A DNA stretch of 64,000 nt from Formosa sp. L2A11 (GTDB lineage Bacteria > Bacteroidota > Bacteroidia > Flavobacteriales > Flavobacteriaceae): the NCBI RefSeq assembly GCF_009796865.1, contig NZ_CP047028.1:620001-684000 (forward strand), read 5' to 3'. Below, piece after piece: positions 49,522 through 57,825 of the stretch. Within the stretch, counting starts at the first letter, position 1. Each line of letters opens with the position of its first letter. A program made the translations under genes and the position numbers. The notes beneath the pieces were generated by a model that was not told where the DNA came from, searched no databases, and saw nothing but the letters and a program-made list of their open reading frames with translations.

Positions 49522-50472
49522 TTAATCTTTATCCCAAATATCTGTACGGTAATGCTCGTCTTCTCCTTCTATAATTTGCACGTAACTTCTGTAACGAGAA
49601 AAGGCAATTTCGTCGCGATCTAAAGCTGCTTTTACAGCACATTTAGGTTCTTCGATATGGAGACAGTTATTAAATTTACAATCTTGTTTTAATGCAAAAA
49701 ATTCAGGAAAATAATCCCCTACTTCTTCCTTTTCCATATCTACTACGCCAAAACCTTTTATACCTGGTGTGTCTATAATTCTAGCATCGAAACTTAGATC
49801 GAACATTTCTGCAAAAGTTGTTGTATGTTGCCCTTGCATGTGTTGCGTAGAAATGGCTTTTGTTTTTAAATCTAAAGTAGATTCTAAGGCGTTTACCAAA
49901 GTAGATTTTCCTACTCCAGAATGCCCAGCAAACATGCTTACTTTCCCTAGCATTAAGTCTTTTACTTTATCAATATTTTTACCAGTTTCGGCAGAAATAC
50001 CAATACATTCATAACCAATTGCTCTGTAAATTGAAGCTAAATAACGGACCTCTAAAATAGTATCGGCATCGTAAACATCAATCTTATTAAAAAGTAAAAC
50101 TGTTTTAATAGAATACGCTTCTGCTGTAACTAGAAAACGATCTATAAAACTTGTAAGTGTTGGCGGATTATTAATGGTAATTAACAGAAAAACCTGATCT
50201 ATATTAGCCGCAATAATATGCGTTTGCTTAGATAAATTTACAGATTTACGAACAATATAATTCTTCCTATCGTGAATATGATGTATTACTCCTGTAGTTA
50301 CACTATCTAAAGTTTCTACTTCAAAATCGACTATATCTCCTACAGCAATTGGGTTGGTACTTTTTATACCTTTAAGTCTAAATTTACCTTTTATTCGGCA
50401 ATCGTAAGTCTCACCCGAATGTGATTTTACGGTGTACCAGCTTCCTGTTGATTTATATACTGTTCCTGTCAT
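49522..50472 (-). CDS. rsgA: Small ribosomal subunit biogenesis GTPase RsgA
   Basis: A 316-residue circularly permuted GTPase for 30S maturation. An OB-fold N-terminus is followed by the permuted G domain (NKID, then P-loop GHSGVGKSTLVN, then DTPGIKGFG) and a C-terminal zinc finger (CKFNNCLHIEEPKC). ATG 50472 (MTGTVYKSTG) is preferred over the GTG at 50490, which lies within an inverted repeat. It is downstream of the DAHP synthase gene, separated by that hairpin-rich 100-bp gap. Confidence 0.96.
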   Translation of the reverse strand: MTGTVYKSTGSWYTVKSHSGETYDCRIKGKFRLKGIKSTNPIAVGDIVDFEVETLDSVTTGVIHHIHDRKNYIVRKSVNLSKQTHIIAANIDQVFLLITINNPPTLTSFIDRFLVTAEAYSIKTVLLFNKIDVYDADTILEVRYLASIYRAIGYECIGISAETGKNIDKVKDLMLGKVSMFAGHSGVGKSTLVNALESTLDLKTKAISTQHMQGQHTTTFAEMFDLSFDARIIDTPGIKGFGVVDMEKEEVGDYFPEFFALKQDCKFNNCLHIEEPKCAVKAALDRDEIAFSRYRSYVQIIEGEDEHYRTDIWDKD

Positions 50473-50481
50473 GAAATACAA

Positions 50482-50555
50482 AGATGCCACAAAAATAGAA
50501 GATTAAAAAATGATTACTCACTTAAGCTTTAATCTGATCCATTTTTATGGCATCT
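50482..50555. repeat. 74-bp nested inverted repeat before rsgA
   Basis: The outer arms AGATGCCACAAAAAT (50482-50496) and ATTTTTATGGCATCT (50541-50555) pair over 14 of 15 positions. Inside them AGATTAAA and TTTAATCT pair again. It fills most of the gap between the DAHP synthase and rsgA genes and ends 10 bp before the rsgA start. It could be an mRNA hairpin or a tiny MITE-like element. No flanking target duplication is evident. Confidence 0.6.
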
Positions 50556-50572
50556 GTTAAAAAATTATCTTT

Positions 50573-51655
50573 TTATTTTTTGATGATTTTTTCTTGGTGG
50601 TTGATAGATTCTTGGTGAATAGCTTTGAACATCTTTAAGATAAATTCTTCGCTTAAACCGTGATCTTGACCTTCTAAAACCATAGCTCCTAAAATCTCAT
50701 TCCAACGTTTACTTTGTAAAATAGATACATTTTTCTGACGTTTTAAAGTCCCAATACCATCTACAACATTCATACGTTTTCCTAAAAGCTCTATAATTTG
50801 ATTATCAATAACATCAATATTAGCTCTTAACGTATTTAAAGCATTATTATATTCTGCTTCTTCATCTGTCTCTTTTCTAATTTTAAGATCTTTCATGATC
50901 TGAACTAAAACAGAAGGTGTTACTTGTTGTGCAGCATCAGACCAAGCATTTTCAGGATCGTAATGTGTTTCAATCATTAACCCGTCAAAGTTTAAATCTA
51001 AAGCTTTTTGAGAAACATCAAAAATCATATCGCGTTTCCCTGTAATATGAGAAGGATCGTTAATTATAGGTAAATCTGGAAATTTAGATTGTAATTCAAT
51101 CGCTAATTGCCATTCTGGAGTATTTCTATATTTTGTTTTTTCGTAAGTAGAAAATCCTCTGTGAATAACTCCTAATTTTTTAATATCTGCAGTTGCTAAA
51201 CGCTCTACGGCACCTAACCACAATGCTAAATCTGGGTTCACTGGGTTTTTAATCAATACAACTTTATCTGTACCTTTTAAAGCATCTGCAATTTCTTGTA
51301 CAATAAATGGGCTCACTGTAGAACGTGCTCCAATCCATAATAAATCTACATCGTGTTCTAAAGCTAACTTTACGTGTGCTGCATTTGCAACCTCTGTAGC
51401 GATTTTCATTCCAGTTTCAGCCTTAACACGTTGTAACCATTTTAAGCCTAAAGCACCAACACCTTCAAACATCCCTGGTCTAGTTCTTGGTTTCCAAATT
51501 CCCGCTCTAAAATAACTTACATCGGTATCTTTTAACTCGTGTGCAATTTTTAATACTTGTTCTTCTGTTTCTGCACTACAAGGACCTGCAATTACTAAAG
51601 GGTGATCTAATTGTAAATCGTCTAACCAGGTTCTTAATTCTTTCTTGTTTTCCAT
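50573..51655 (-). CDS. DAHP synthase fused to type II chorismate mutase
   Basis: A 360-residue bifunctional enzyme. The N-terminal DAHP synthase (about 1-260: VIAGPCSAETEEQVLKIA, FRAGIWKPRTRPGMFEG, DPSHITGKRDM) starts the shikimate pathway. The C-terminal helical AroQ chorismate mutase (about 275-360: LRANIDVIDNQIIELLGKRM) converts chorismate to prephenate. The fusion order is typical of Bacteroidota. It is the fourth gene of pheA-aminotransferase-tyrA-DAHPS/CM and should be controlled by the pheA leader. Confidence 0.95.
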   Translation of the reverse strand: MENKKELRTWLDDLQLDHPLVIAGPCSAETEEQVLKIAHELKDTDVSYFRAGIWKPRTRPGMFEGVGALGLKWLQRVKAETGMKIATEVANAAHVKLALEHDVDLLWIGARSTVSPFIVQEIADALKGTDKVVLIKNPVNPDLALWLGAVERLATADIKKLGVIHRGFSTYEKTKYRNTPEWQLAIELQSKFPDLPIINDPSHITGKRDMIFDVSQKALDLNFDGLMIETHYDPENAWSDAAQQVTPSVLVQIMKDLKIRKETDEEAEYNNALNTLRANIDVIDNQIIELLGKRMNVVDGIGTLKRQKNVSILQSKRWNEILGAMVLEGQDHGLSEEFILKMFKAIHQESINHQEKIIKK

Positions 51656-51669
51656 AATGTTACTACTGT

Positions 51670-52523
51670 TTAAGCAATTCCTTTTAAAATATCTTTAATT
51701 CGATTTGTATTTTTCATCTCATCAAAAATAGCCTCAAAGTCATCCTGTTCTAATAAATTTTTAAATTGATTAAGGTTTTCTATATACTCGTCTAACGTTT
51801 CTATTACGTTTGTTTTATTCTGTTTAAAAATGGCTGTCCACATGTTTGGAGAACTCTTAGCTAAACGTACTGTAGAAGCAAATCCACTTCCTGCCATATC
51901 AAAAATATCACGTTCATTACGTTCTTTATCTATTACGGTTTTTACCCAACATAAAAGAGCTAATATGCGATAAATGCGACACATAAGCAATGTGTTTGTC
52001 GTGAGATTCCGGATTCATATAACGAATACGCATTCCTAAATCTGAAAACACAGTTAAAGCACGTTCTTGTAGCTTAAATGCTGTTTGTTCTACCTCGCAA
52101 ATAATGTTTGTTTTATTCTTAAACAAATCGTTAATTGCTGCTTCTGGTCCAGAAAATTCTGTTCCTGCAATAGGGTGACATGCTAAATAATTTCTTCTAT
52201 TAACATGGTGTTCTACTTTTTTTACAGATATCTAATTTTGTAGATCCTACATCTATAACCAATGTATCGTCTGAAACTAAATCTAAAACATCTGAAAGTA
52301 AATCTACAGACACATCTACAGGTATTGATAGAATAACAAGATCTGCATCTTTTACTGCATTTAAATCTCCCTTTTCATCAATAAGTCCGCTTGCTAAAGC
52401 TTCATTAATGTGATCTGCATTTTTATCTACACCTATTATTTTGGTGTCTGGATGAATCTTTTTAAGATCCTTCACAATACTACCACCTATTAAACCAATA
52501 CCAATTACTACAATATTATTCAT
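51670..52523 (-). pseudogene. tyrA: Prephenate dehydrogenase TyrA, broken by two frameshifts
   Basis: TyrA oxidises prephenate to 4-hydroxyphenylpyruvate. Three frames carry consecutive parts: the Rossmann motif IGIGLIGGSIVKDL to TKLDICKK, then VEHHVNRRNYLACHPIAGTE to SHLSHISSFMLGK, then TVIDKERNERDIFDMAGSGF to the end. The breaks are one extra A each in the coding-strand A7 at 52217-52223 and A5 at 51939-51943. Removing both gives exactly 283 residues, a normal length. As written the gene is dead, implying tyrosine auxotrophy unless these are sequence errors. Confidence 0.92.
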
Positions 52524-52529
52524 AAGTAT

Positions 52530-53678
52530 TTAGCTTTTAATTCGGTTAATCGATTCTTGTAAGTCTTCTTCTGATGCACATAAAGAAAATCTAATATATC
52601 CTTTCCCTTGTGTTCCAAAAATAATTCCTGGCGTAATAAAAATAGATTTATCGTATAAAATCTTATCTATAAATGCTTCTGCATCTACGCCTTCTGGCAA
52701 TTTAGACCACACAAACAATCCAGATGTATTTTTATCGTAAGTACAGTCTAATAAATCTGCTAATTTCCAGACTAATTCACGGCGTTTTTGGTAGGCATCA
52801 TTTAAATCTTTAAACCATTTATCTGTACTTTTTAAAGCTTCAATTGCACCTTTTTGAATACCGTAAAACATCCCAGAATCCATATTACTTTTCACTTTTA
52901 GGATGGCACTAATATGGTCTGCATTTCCTAAAACCATACCTACACGCCAACCTGCCATGTTAAAGGTTTTGCTTAAAGAATTTAGTTCTACACATACATC
53001 TTTTGCTCCAGGAACACTTAAAATACTTTTAGGATTGTTGTTTAAAACAAAACTATACGGATTATCGTTTACAATTAAAATATGATTTCGTTTTGCAAAA
53101 GCAACCAACTCTTCAAACAATGTTTCTGTGGCATTTGCTCCTGTTGGCATATGCGGATAATTAATCCACATTAGTTTTACTTTACTTAAATCTTTTTGCT
53201 CTAAAGCTACTAAATCTGGCAACCAACCATGGGCTTCGTCCAAATCGTAAGTCACCGCTTTCGCTTCTACTAATTTTGTAACAGATGCGTATGTTGGATA
53301 TCCTGGATTAGGAATTAAAACTTCGTCTCCTGGATTTAAAAAAGCCATAGAAATATGAAGAATCCCTTCTTTACTTCCCATTAAAGGCAAAATTTCTGAA
53401 GCTGGATTTACATCGACATGAAACTGTGTTTTATAAAAACCACACATCGCTTCGCGCAATTCTGGCAATCCCTGATAACTTTGATATTGGTGTACATTTG
53501 GTTGTTTAAAACTTTCCGTAATAGCATTTACTACACGTTGTGGTGGCATTAAATCTGGACTTCCTATTCCTAGATTTATAATCGGTTTCCCACTCGCTTT
53601 TAAAGCATTTACTTCTCTTAATTTTTTAGAAAAGTAATATTCTTCTACCGTTTGTAACCTGTTTGCTACAGTTATCAT
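52530..53678 (-). CDS. PLP-dependent aminotransferase (class I/II)
   Basis: A 382-residue fold-type I aminotransferase. The start is ATG 53678, overlapping pheA by 4 bp. The PLP-lysine motif is ELNSLSKTFNMAGWRVGM. Substrate-site segments are NLGIGSPDLMPP and NPGYPTYASVTKL. Its place between pheA and tyrA suggests it transaminates phenylpyruvate and hydroxyphenylpyruvate or prephenate, though sequence alone does not fix the substrate. Confidence 0.92.
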   Translation of the reverse strand: MITVANRLQTVEEYYFSKKLREVNALKASGKPIINLGIGSPDLMPPQRVVNAITESFKQPNVHQYQSYQGLPELREAMCGFYKTQFHVDVNPASEILPLMGSKEGILHISMAFLNPGDEVLIPNPGYPTYASVTKLVEAKAVTYDLDEAHGWLPDLVALEQKDLSKVKLMWINYPHMPTGANATETLFEELVAFAKRNHILIVNDNPYSFVLNNNPKSILSVPGAKDVCVELNSLSKTFNMAGWRVGMVLGNADHISAILKVKSNMDSGMFYGIQKGAIEALKSTDKWFKDLNDAYQKRRELVWKLADLLDCTYDKNTSGLFVWSKLPEGVDAEAFIDKILYDKSIFITPGIIFGTQGKGYIRFSLCASEEDLQESINRIKS

Positions 53679-54502
53679 AATTTTGCATTTTTATATTCGC
53701 CAAGTACTTTAAATTCTTTTGCCATAATGTCTAAAATAGCTTTCGCCTTTTCAAAATTTTCATATTTCGAAAATGTTACATCTACAAAAAAAGCATATTG
53801 CCAAGGCGTTTCTATTTTTGGCAGCGACTGAATTTTTGTTAAACTCATTCTGCAATCGCTTAATACATTTAATACACTTGCTAAACTTCCTCGTTTATGA
53901 TCTAATTCAAACCTTAAAGACGCTTTCGTTATATCGCATTTATCTATAACAGAGTTCTTTGTTTTTACAATCACAAAACGTGTTTCATTCTCTTTTATGG
54001 TTTGTATACTTGCTACTAAAATTTCTAAATCAAAAATTTCGGCAGCAATTTTACTAGCAACAGCCGCAACACCTTGTAACTTATTTTTGTTAATACGGTC
54101 TGCGGTTTCTGCAGTATCCTTATCTTCTATAAGTGTAATATGTGGGTAATTTTTAAAAAACTCCTTACACTGTAACAAAGCCATTGGATGCGAATGAACT
54201 TCTTTAATATCTTCTATATTCTGACCAGGAAAAGCCATTAAATTATGCTGAATATCTAAATAATGTTCTCCAATTATATGTAGGTTATACTTATCTATTA
54301 ACGCATAATTAGGTAAAATTGAACCCGCAATAGAGTTTTCTAAAGCCATAATGGCAACATCACTTTTTTTAGTAATAAGATTATCTACAACCTTATCAAA
54401 AGACATACATTCATCGATCTCCACATCGCTATCAAAATATGTTTTTGCAACAATATGATGGAATGATCCCTTTATACCTTGAATTGAAACTGTTTTTGCC
54501 AT
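53675..54502 (-). CDS. pheA: Prephenate dehydratase PheA with ACT domain
   Basis: A 275-residue monofunctional prephenate dehydratase forming phenylpyruvate. The N-terminal catalytic domain (about 1-180: IQGIKGSFHHIVAKTYF, VAIMALENSIAGSI, DKDTAETADRI, NETRFVIV) is followed by an ACT domain for feedback inhibition by Phe (about 190-275: LRFELDHKRGSLASVLNVL). It is the first gene of the aromatic operon. A terminator ends a few bases before its ATG, preceded by a Phe/Tyr-rich leader frame, so transcription attenuation is likely. Confidence 0.96.
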   Translation of the reverse strand: MAKTVSIQGIKGSFHHIVAKTYFDSDVEIDECMSFDKVVDNLITKKSDVAIMALENSIAGSILPNYALIDKYNLHIIGEHYLDIQHNLMAFPGQNIEDIKEVHSHPMALLQCKEFFKNYPHITLIEDKDTAETADRINKNKLQGVAAVASKIAAEIFDLEILVASIQTIKENETRFVIVKTKNSVIDKCDITKASLRFELDHKRGSLASVLNVLSDCRMSLTKIQSLPKIETPWQYAFFVDVTFSKYENFEKAKAILDIMAKEFKVLGEYKNAKL

Positions 54503-54506
54503 ATAT

Positions 54507-54536
54507 AAAAAAAGTCCCGATTTTCATCGAGACTTT
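54507..54536 (-). terminator. Attenuator terminator in the pheA leader
   Basis: On the minus strand an 11-bp stem (AAAGTCTCGAT / ATCGGGACTTT, one G-U pair) closes a GAAA tetraloop and runs into a T-run. It ends 4 bp before the pheA start codon and lies upstream, not downstream, of a gene in its own direction. An upstream segment in the leader frame (CGAGAC within 54573-54578) can pair with its 5' arm. Confidence 0.85.
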
Positions 54537-54559
54537 ATATTAAAATTTATATTTATAAA

Positions 54560-54637
54560 TTACACATACAATGTCTCGTTCCTTCTGCTAAAAAAGAAAT
54601 AGAAAAAATTAAAATATGTGAAACTTGTATTTTGCAT
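54560..54637 (-). CDS. Putative Phe/Tyr-rich leader peptide of the pheA operon
   Basis: A 25-codon frame from ATG 54637 to TAA 54562-54560. It has 7 Phe (residues 6, 9, 11, 12, 14, 15, 16) and 3 Tyr (8, 13, 24), including the run FNFFYFFF. It begins about 15 bases after the predicted transcription start and ends 23 bases before the attenuator hairpin. Codons 20-22 (AAC GAG ACA) contain the sequence complementary to the terminator's 5' arm. This is the layout of a pheL/trpL-type leader: stalling at scarce Phe-tRNA would leave the antiterminator free. Inference from sequence; no expression evidence. Confidence 0.8.
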   Translation of the reverse strand: MQNTSFTYFNFFYFFFSRRNETLYV

Positions 54638-54656
54638 GTTTTGCTTTTCGTTGGCA

Positions 54657-54686
54657 CTAAAGTAATTAATAATTTCACATTACAAA
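54657..54686 (-). promoter_or_regulatory. Promoter of the pheA leader and operon
   Basis: Minus-strand TTTG (54686-54683), an 18-base spacer and TACTTTAG (54664-54657) match the Bacteroidota promoter TTTG-N17-20-TAnnTTTG at 11 of 12 fixed positions or better. The leader ATG follows 19 bases later. Confidence 0.65.
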
Positions 54687-54766
54687 ACGTTTCATTTATT
54701 TATTTTAAATTCTTGTTATAGTTTTAAAGATTTTAAGGTAAATCTTAAAATAAATTATATAATGTT

Positions 54767-54774
54767 TACTTTTG
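54767..54774 (+). promoter_or_regulatory. Putative -7 element of gldA
   Basis: TACTTTTG matches TAnnTTTG and lies 16 bp before the gldA ATG. No clear TTG element is found at the expected distance upstream. Confidence 0.4.
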
Positions 54775-54790
54775 AACAAACTATTACAAA

Positions 54791-55687
54791 ATGTCAATAA
54801 AGGTAGAACAGCTAACTAAAGTGTACGGCACACAAAAAGCTTTAGATAATATTACTTTTTCTGTAGGAAAACCCGAAATAGTTGGTTTTCTGGGTCCAAA
54901 TGGTGCAGGAAAGTCTACAATGATGAAAATTCTAACCACTTATATAGACGCTTCTTCTGGCGAGGCTGAAGTAAATGGATTTAATATTCATACACAATCT
55001 AATCAAGTTCAGCAAAGCGTAGGATACCTTCCTGAACATAACCCGTTGTATTTAGACATGTATGTAAAAGAATATTTAGCCTTTAATGCAGACATTTATA
55101 AAGTTTCTAAACAGCGTATTGCAGAAGTTATAGCACTTACCGGATTAACTCCAGAAGTACATAAAAAAATCAGTCAGCTATCTAAAGGATATCGCCAACG
55201 CGTAGGTTTAGCAAATGCGTTATTACACGATCCTGAAGTTTTAATTTTAGACGAACCCACAACAGGACTTGATCCAAATCAATTAGTAGCTATTCGCGAA
55301 CTGATTAAAAACATAGGAAAAACAAAAACGGTATTTCTTTCTACACATATTATGCAAGAGGTTGAGGCCATGTGCGATCGTGTTATTATTATTAATAAAG
55401 GACAGATTGTTGCAGATAAAACCTTGAAAGATTTACATACAGGAAATTCGCAAGTTATTGTGGTTGAATTTGATTTCCGTATAGAAGATACCTTTTTACT
55501 ACGCTTACCACATGTTACAGCGGTAAAGAATACTTACGATTTTGTTTATGAAATTACATTCTCTACAACAGAAGACATGCGCCCTAAAGTCTTCGATTTT
55601 GCACATGATAATGAACTAAAAATTCTTCAACTAAATAAGAAAAACGAAAGTTTAGAAGAGTTATTTAGAGAGTTAACTCACGATTAA
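54791..55687 (+). CDS. gldA: Gliding motility ABC transporter ATPase GldA
   Basis: A 298-residue ATP-binding protein. It has Walker A (FLGPNGAGKSTMMK), signature (LSKGYRQRVGLANALLHDP), Walker B (VLILDEPTTGLDP) and the switch His (STHIMQ). It matches GldA, which forms an ABC transporter with GldF and GldG, needed for gliding in some flavobacteria. gldF and gldG are not in the window, as is usual for their separate locus. It is divergent from the pheA leader. Confidence 0.92.
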   Translation: MSIKVEQLTKVYGTQKALDNITFSVGKPEIVGFLGPNGAGKSTMMKILTTYIDASSGEAEVNGFNIHTQSNQVQQSVGYLPEHNPLYLDMYVKEYLAFNADIYKVSKQRIAEVIALTGLTPEVHKKISQLSKGYRQRVGLANALLHDPEVLILDEPTTGLDPNQLVAIRELIKNIGKTKTVFLSTHIMQEVEAMCDRVIIINKGQIVADKTLKDLHTGNSQVIVVEFDFRIEDTFLLRLPHVTAVKNTYDFVYEITFSTTEDMRPKVFDFAHDNELKILQLNKKNESLEELFRELTHD

Positions 55688-55695
55688 GATAACTT

Positions 55696-55912
55696 ATGAG
55701 ATAAAGAAACAAGTTCAGTATGACGTACTTTCATTTTCCCGTCACCCTGAATTTATTTCAGGGTCACACATACAACTCATCTATTCTAAATAATGAGATA
55801 AAGAAACAAGTTCTGCATGACGTACTTTCATTTTCCCGTCACCCTGAATTTATTTCAGGGGTCACATATACAACTCATCTATTCTAAATAATAAGATACA
55901 GAAAGGAGTTCA
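55696..55912. repeat. Tandem 97-bp repeat with internal REP-like palindrome
   Basis: Two near-identical units (55696-55792 and 55793-55890) and the start of a third (55891 to about 55912). Each unit contains the palindrome ACCCTGAATTTATTTCAGGGT with arms ACCCTGAA / TTCAGGGT. The copies differ at a few bases and by one G. I recall this palindrome as a dispersed element in flavobacterial genomes. It may also terminate gldA transcripts. No open reading frame is present. Confidence 0.85.
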
Positions 55913-55947
55913 ATTTGATGAATACAAATAGTCCTTTTCGAGACTAA

Positions 55948-56697
55948 TTAATCTTCAAATAGTAATTCACCTTTATATTGTACATTAACATCTACAATTT
56001 CAGGTCTGTTTTTAGCTATTAAATCTCCAGTGCTTACAAGTTCTCCTGTTAAGGATTCTTGCGGGTTTACAATAATATCGTTGCTTCCTCTATGGTAAAC
56101 ATCTACTGTATTTGCTATTAAATTGGCACCTTCAAAACGACCTGATCCAGCATAAAAACCAACGCTTAAATTATTAGCTTCTCCAGAAATGTAAAACACA
56201 GAGATATTATTAGACACAACGTTTAAAGTTTCTACATCTAATTCTAATCTAAAATCGCCAACATTAAAACTTTCAGAAGCATTAAAATCTTCAGAAAGCA
56301 ATTCTAATTTATCAAAAGTTAGCACACCTTCAGACTTTACTTCAAACTGAGTAGAACTTCTAATTTGTACAAGGTTTGGCGTTGTAATTGTAATTTTTGT
56401 GGGATCGTAATCTCTAAATAAATTACACGTATTATTATCTGTTAACTGTAATTCACCATCTACAACCTCAACTACAACATCGTTCATTAAGTTTTCGCCT
56501 GTCTCGACATATGCTTTTAGATTGTCCCCCTGTATTATGGTTAATTCTATGTTTCTATTGACTAGAATATCTTCAAAAGCATCAATATCTATAGTTTTAG
56601 AAATGGTTTCTCCAGATGTTTGAAAGCAGTCGCTAGCACTTTCACTATCGCAAGCACACACAACAAGTGCAACTAGTAAGGTTATTATTTTTCTCAT
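55948..56697 (-). CDS. Head GIN domain protein (DUF2807), lipoprotein-like
   Basis: A 249-residue exported protein with a signal peptide ending near a Cys (LLVALVVCACDSES), possibly a lipobox. The rest is a right-handed beta-helix typical of the DUF2807/head-GIN family (DAFEDILVNRNIELTIIQGD, VYHRGSNDIIVNP). The function is unknown. It lies 3 bp after the PagL-like gene and is probably cotranscribed. Confidence 0.85.
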   Translation of the reverse strand: MRKIITLLVALVVCACDSESASDCFQTSGETISKTIDIDAFEDILVNRNIELTIIQGDNLKAYVETGENLMNDVVVEVVDGELQLTDNNTCNLFRDYDPTKITITTPNLVQIRSSTQFEVKSEGVLTFDKLELLSEDFNASESFNVGDFRLELDVETLNVVSNNISVFYISGEANNLSVGFYAGSGRFEGANLIANTVDVYHRGSNDIIVNPQESLTGELVSTGDLIAKNRPEIVDVNVQYKGELLFED

Positions 56698-56700
56698 CTT

Positions 56701-57792
56701 TTACAATCGTATTCCTACTCCAAATTCAACACATTCTGCTTTTGCTCCATGCGATTTTAAGGTAACCGCTCCAAACCATTTTTCTCCAAAATAGCGTTTT
56801 AACCCAATTCTTAAATACGTTCGACCTTCAAAATCGTAAGGATAATACACATAATATCCGACTTGGGTTTCTACAGAAAGTTTATTTATAAATAACTCGT
56901 GCCCGGCAAACAAACCTATACGTCTGTAATCTGTATCGGGATCTATGTTTTCTTCAGGAAATGCAACTACATTATACGCTATTAAATCGTCTAGAAATTT
57001 TGAAAAGAAAAAATCTGTACCAAATTGTACGGCACTTTTTCTAGACAAACGCTTGTCTGCATAAGCAGAAATAACATAAAAAGCAGATTGCCCCATACCA
57101 ATAATATCGCTTTCATTAAAACCACCACGAAGTGCAATATTGTATTTTATAGGTTCTGTAAATTTTTCTTTAACGTCTGAATGTATAAACTCCGGATCTT
57201 CTTCATCTAAATTATAAGTTACACCAACATTAAAAGCCACTGTATTTATACTCCCATTTGGAGCCACAACATTGGCATTAGAATAATGAATAAGCGATAA
57301 ACCTGCTTGAAGTCCGAAACGGTCAAAAATGCGTTCGCGCTTATAATTAATCATTAGATACGTACTACTTAAAATGGTAGAACCGAAGGCGGTATTTTTA
57401 TAATTATCGTATTTATCGTACGGATTGGTATTGTAAGCTAAACCTTGACCAATACGCAGCATTAAATTACGTTTTAAGAAATAAAAATTATAATGCGCGT
57501 ATAAAGCGTAGTTATTACCTAGGGTTTCGTTTTTTAAATTCTGATACGAAAAAGACACACCATAATCTGGATAGTTATAACGTTCTTCCCATGCTTGGTC
57601 TCCAAACGTTTTCTTATTCCAACTTATAATTGCGCCTTCAGGATGCCCCTTAATTAAATGTAAAATATAATTATTATGAAGTGCAATATTACCGTGAAAA
57701 TAATTTACATCTACGTAAGACGAATGTAATGTCTCTTGAGAAAACACTACAGATGATACGACAAGACATAAAAAAAAGAATAGTTGCTTCAT
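56701..57792 (-). CDS. Acyloxyacyl hydrolase / PagL-like outer membrane protein
   Basis: A 363-residue protein with a signal peptide (LFFFLCLVVSSVVFS) and repeated amphipathic strands of an outer-membrane barrel. The region LQAGLSLIHYSNANVVAPN resembles the PagL lipid A 3-O-deacylase active site (His-Ser with Asn nearby). It may trim lipid A acyl chains. The C-terminal strand ends VEFGVGIRL. It follows metF by 33 bp and may be an extension of that operon. Confidence 0.75.
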   Translation of the reverse strand: MKQLFFFLCLVVSSVVFSQETLHSSYVDVNYFHGNIALHNNYILHLIKGHPEGAIISWNKKTFGDQAWEERYNYPDYGVSFSYQNLKNETLGNNYALYAHYNFYFLKRNLMLRIGQGLAYNTNPYDKYDNYKNTAFGSTILSSTYLMINYKRERIFDRFGLQAGLSLIHYSNANVVAPNGSINTVAFNVGVTYNLDEEDPEFIHSDVKEKFTEPIKYNIALRGGFNESDIIGMGQSAFYVISAYADKRLSRKSAVQFGTDFFFSKFLDDLIAYNVVAFPEENIDPDTDYRRIGLFAGHELFINKLSVETQVGYYVYYPYDFEGRTYLRIGLKRYFGEKWFGAVTLKSHGAKAECVEFGVGIRL

Positions 57793-57825
57793 AAGTTTAA
57801 ATAAGCCGCAAAAGTAACAGAATTC

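Noticed and set aside
55696..55912. The repeats after gldA as a CRISPR array
   Set aside because: The 97-bp units are directly joined without variable spacers, and no cas genes are present in the window.
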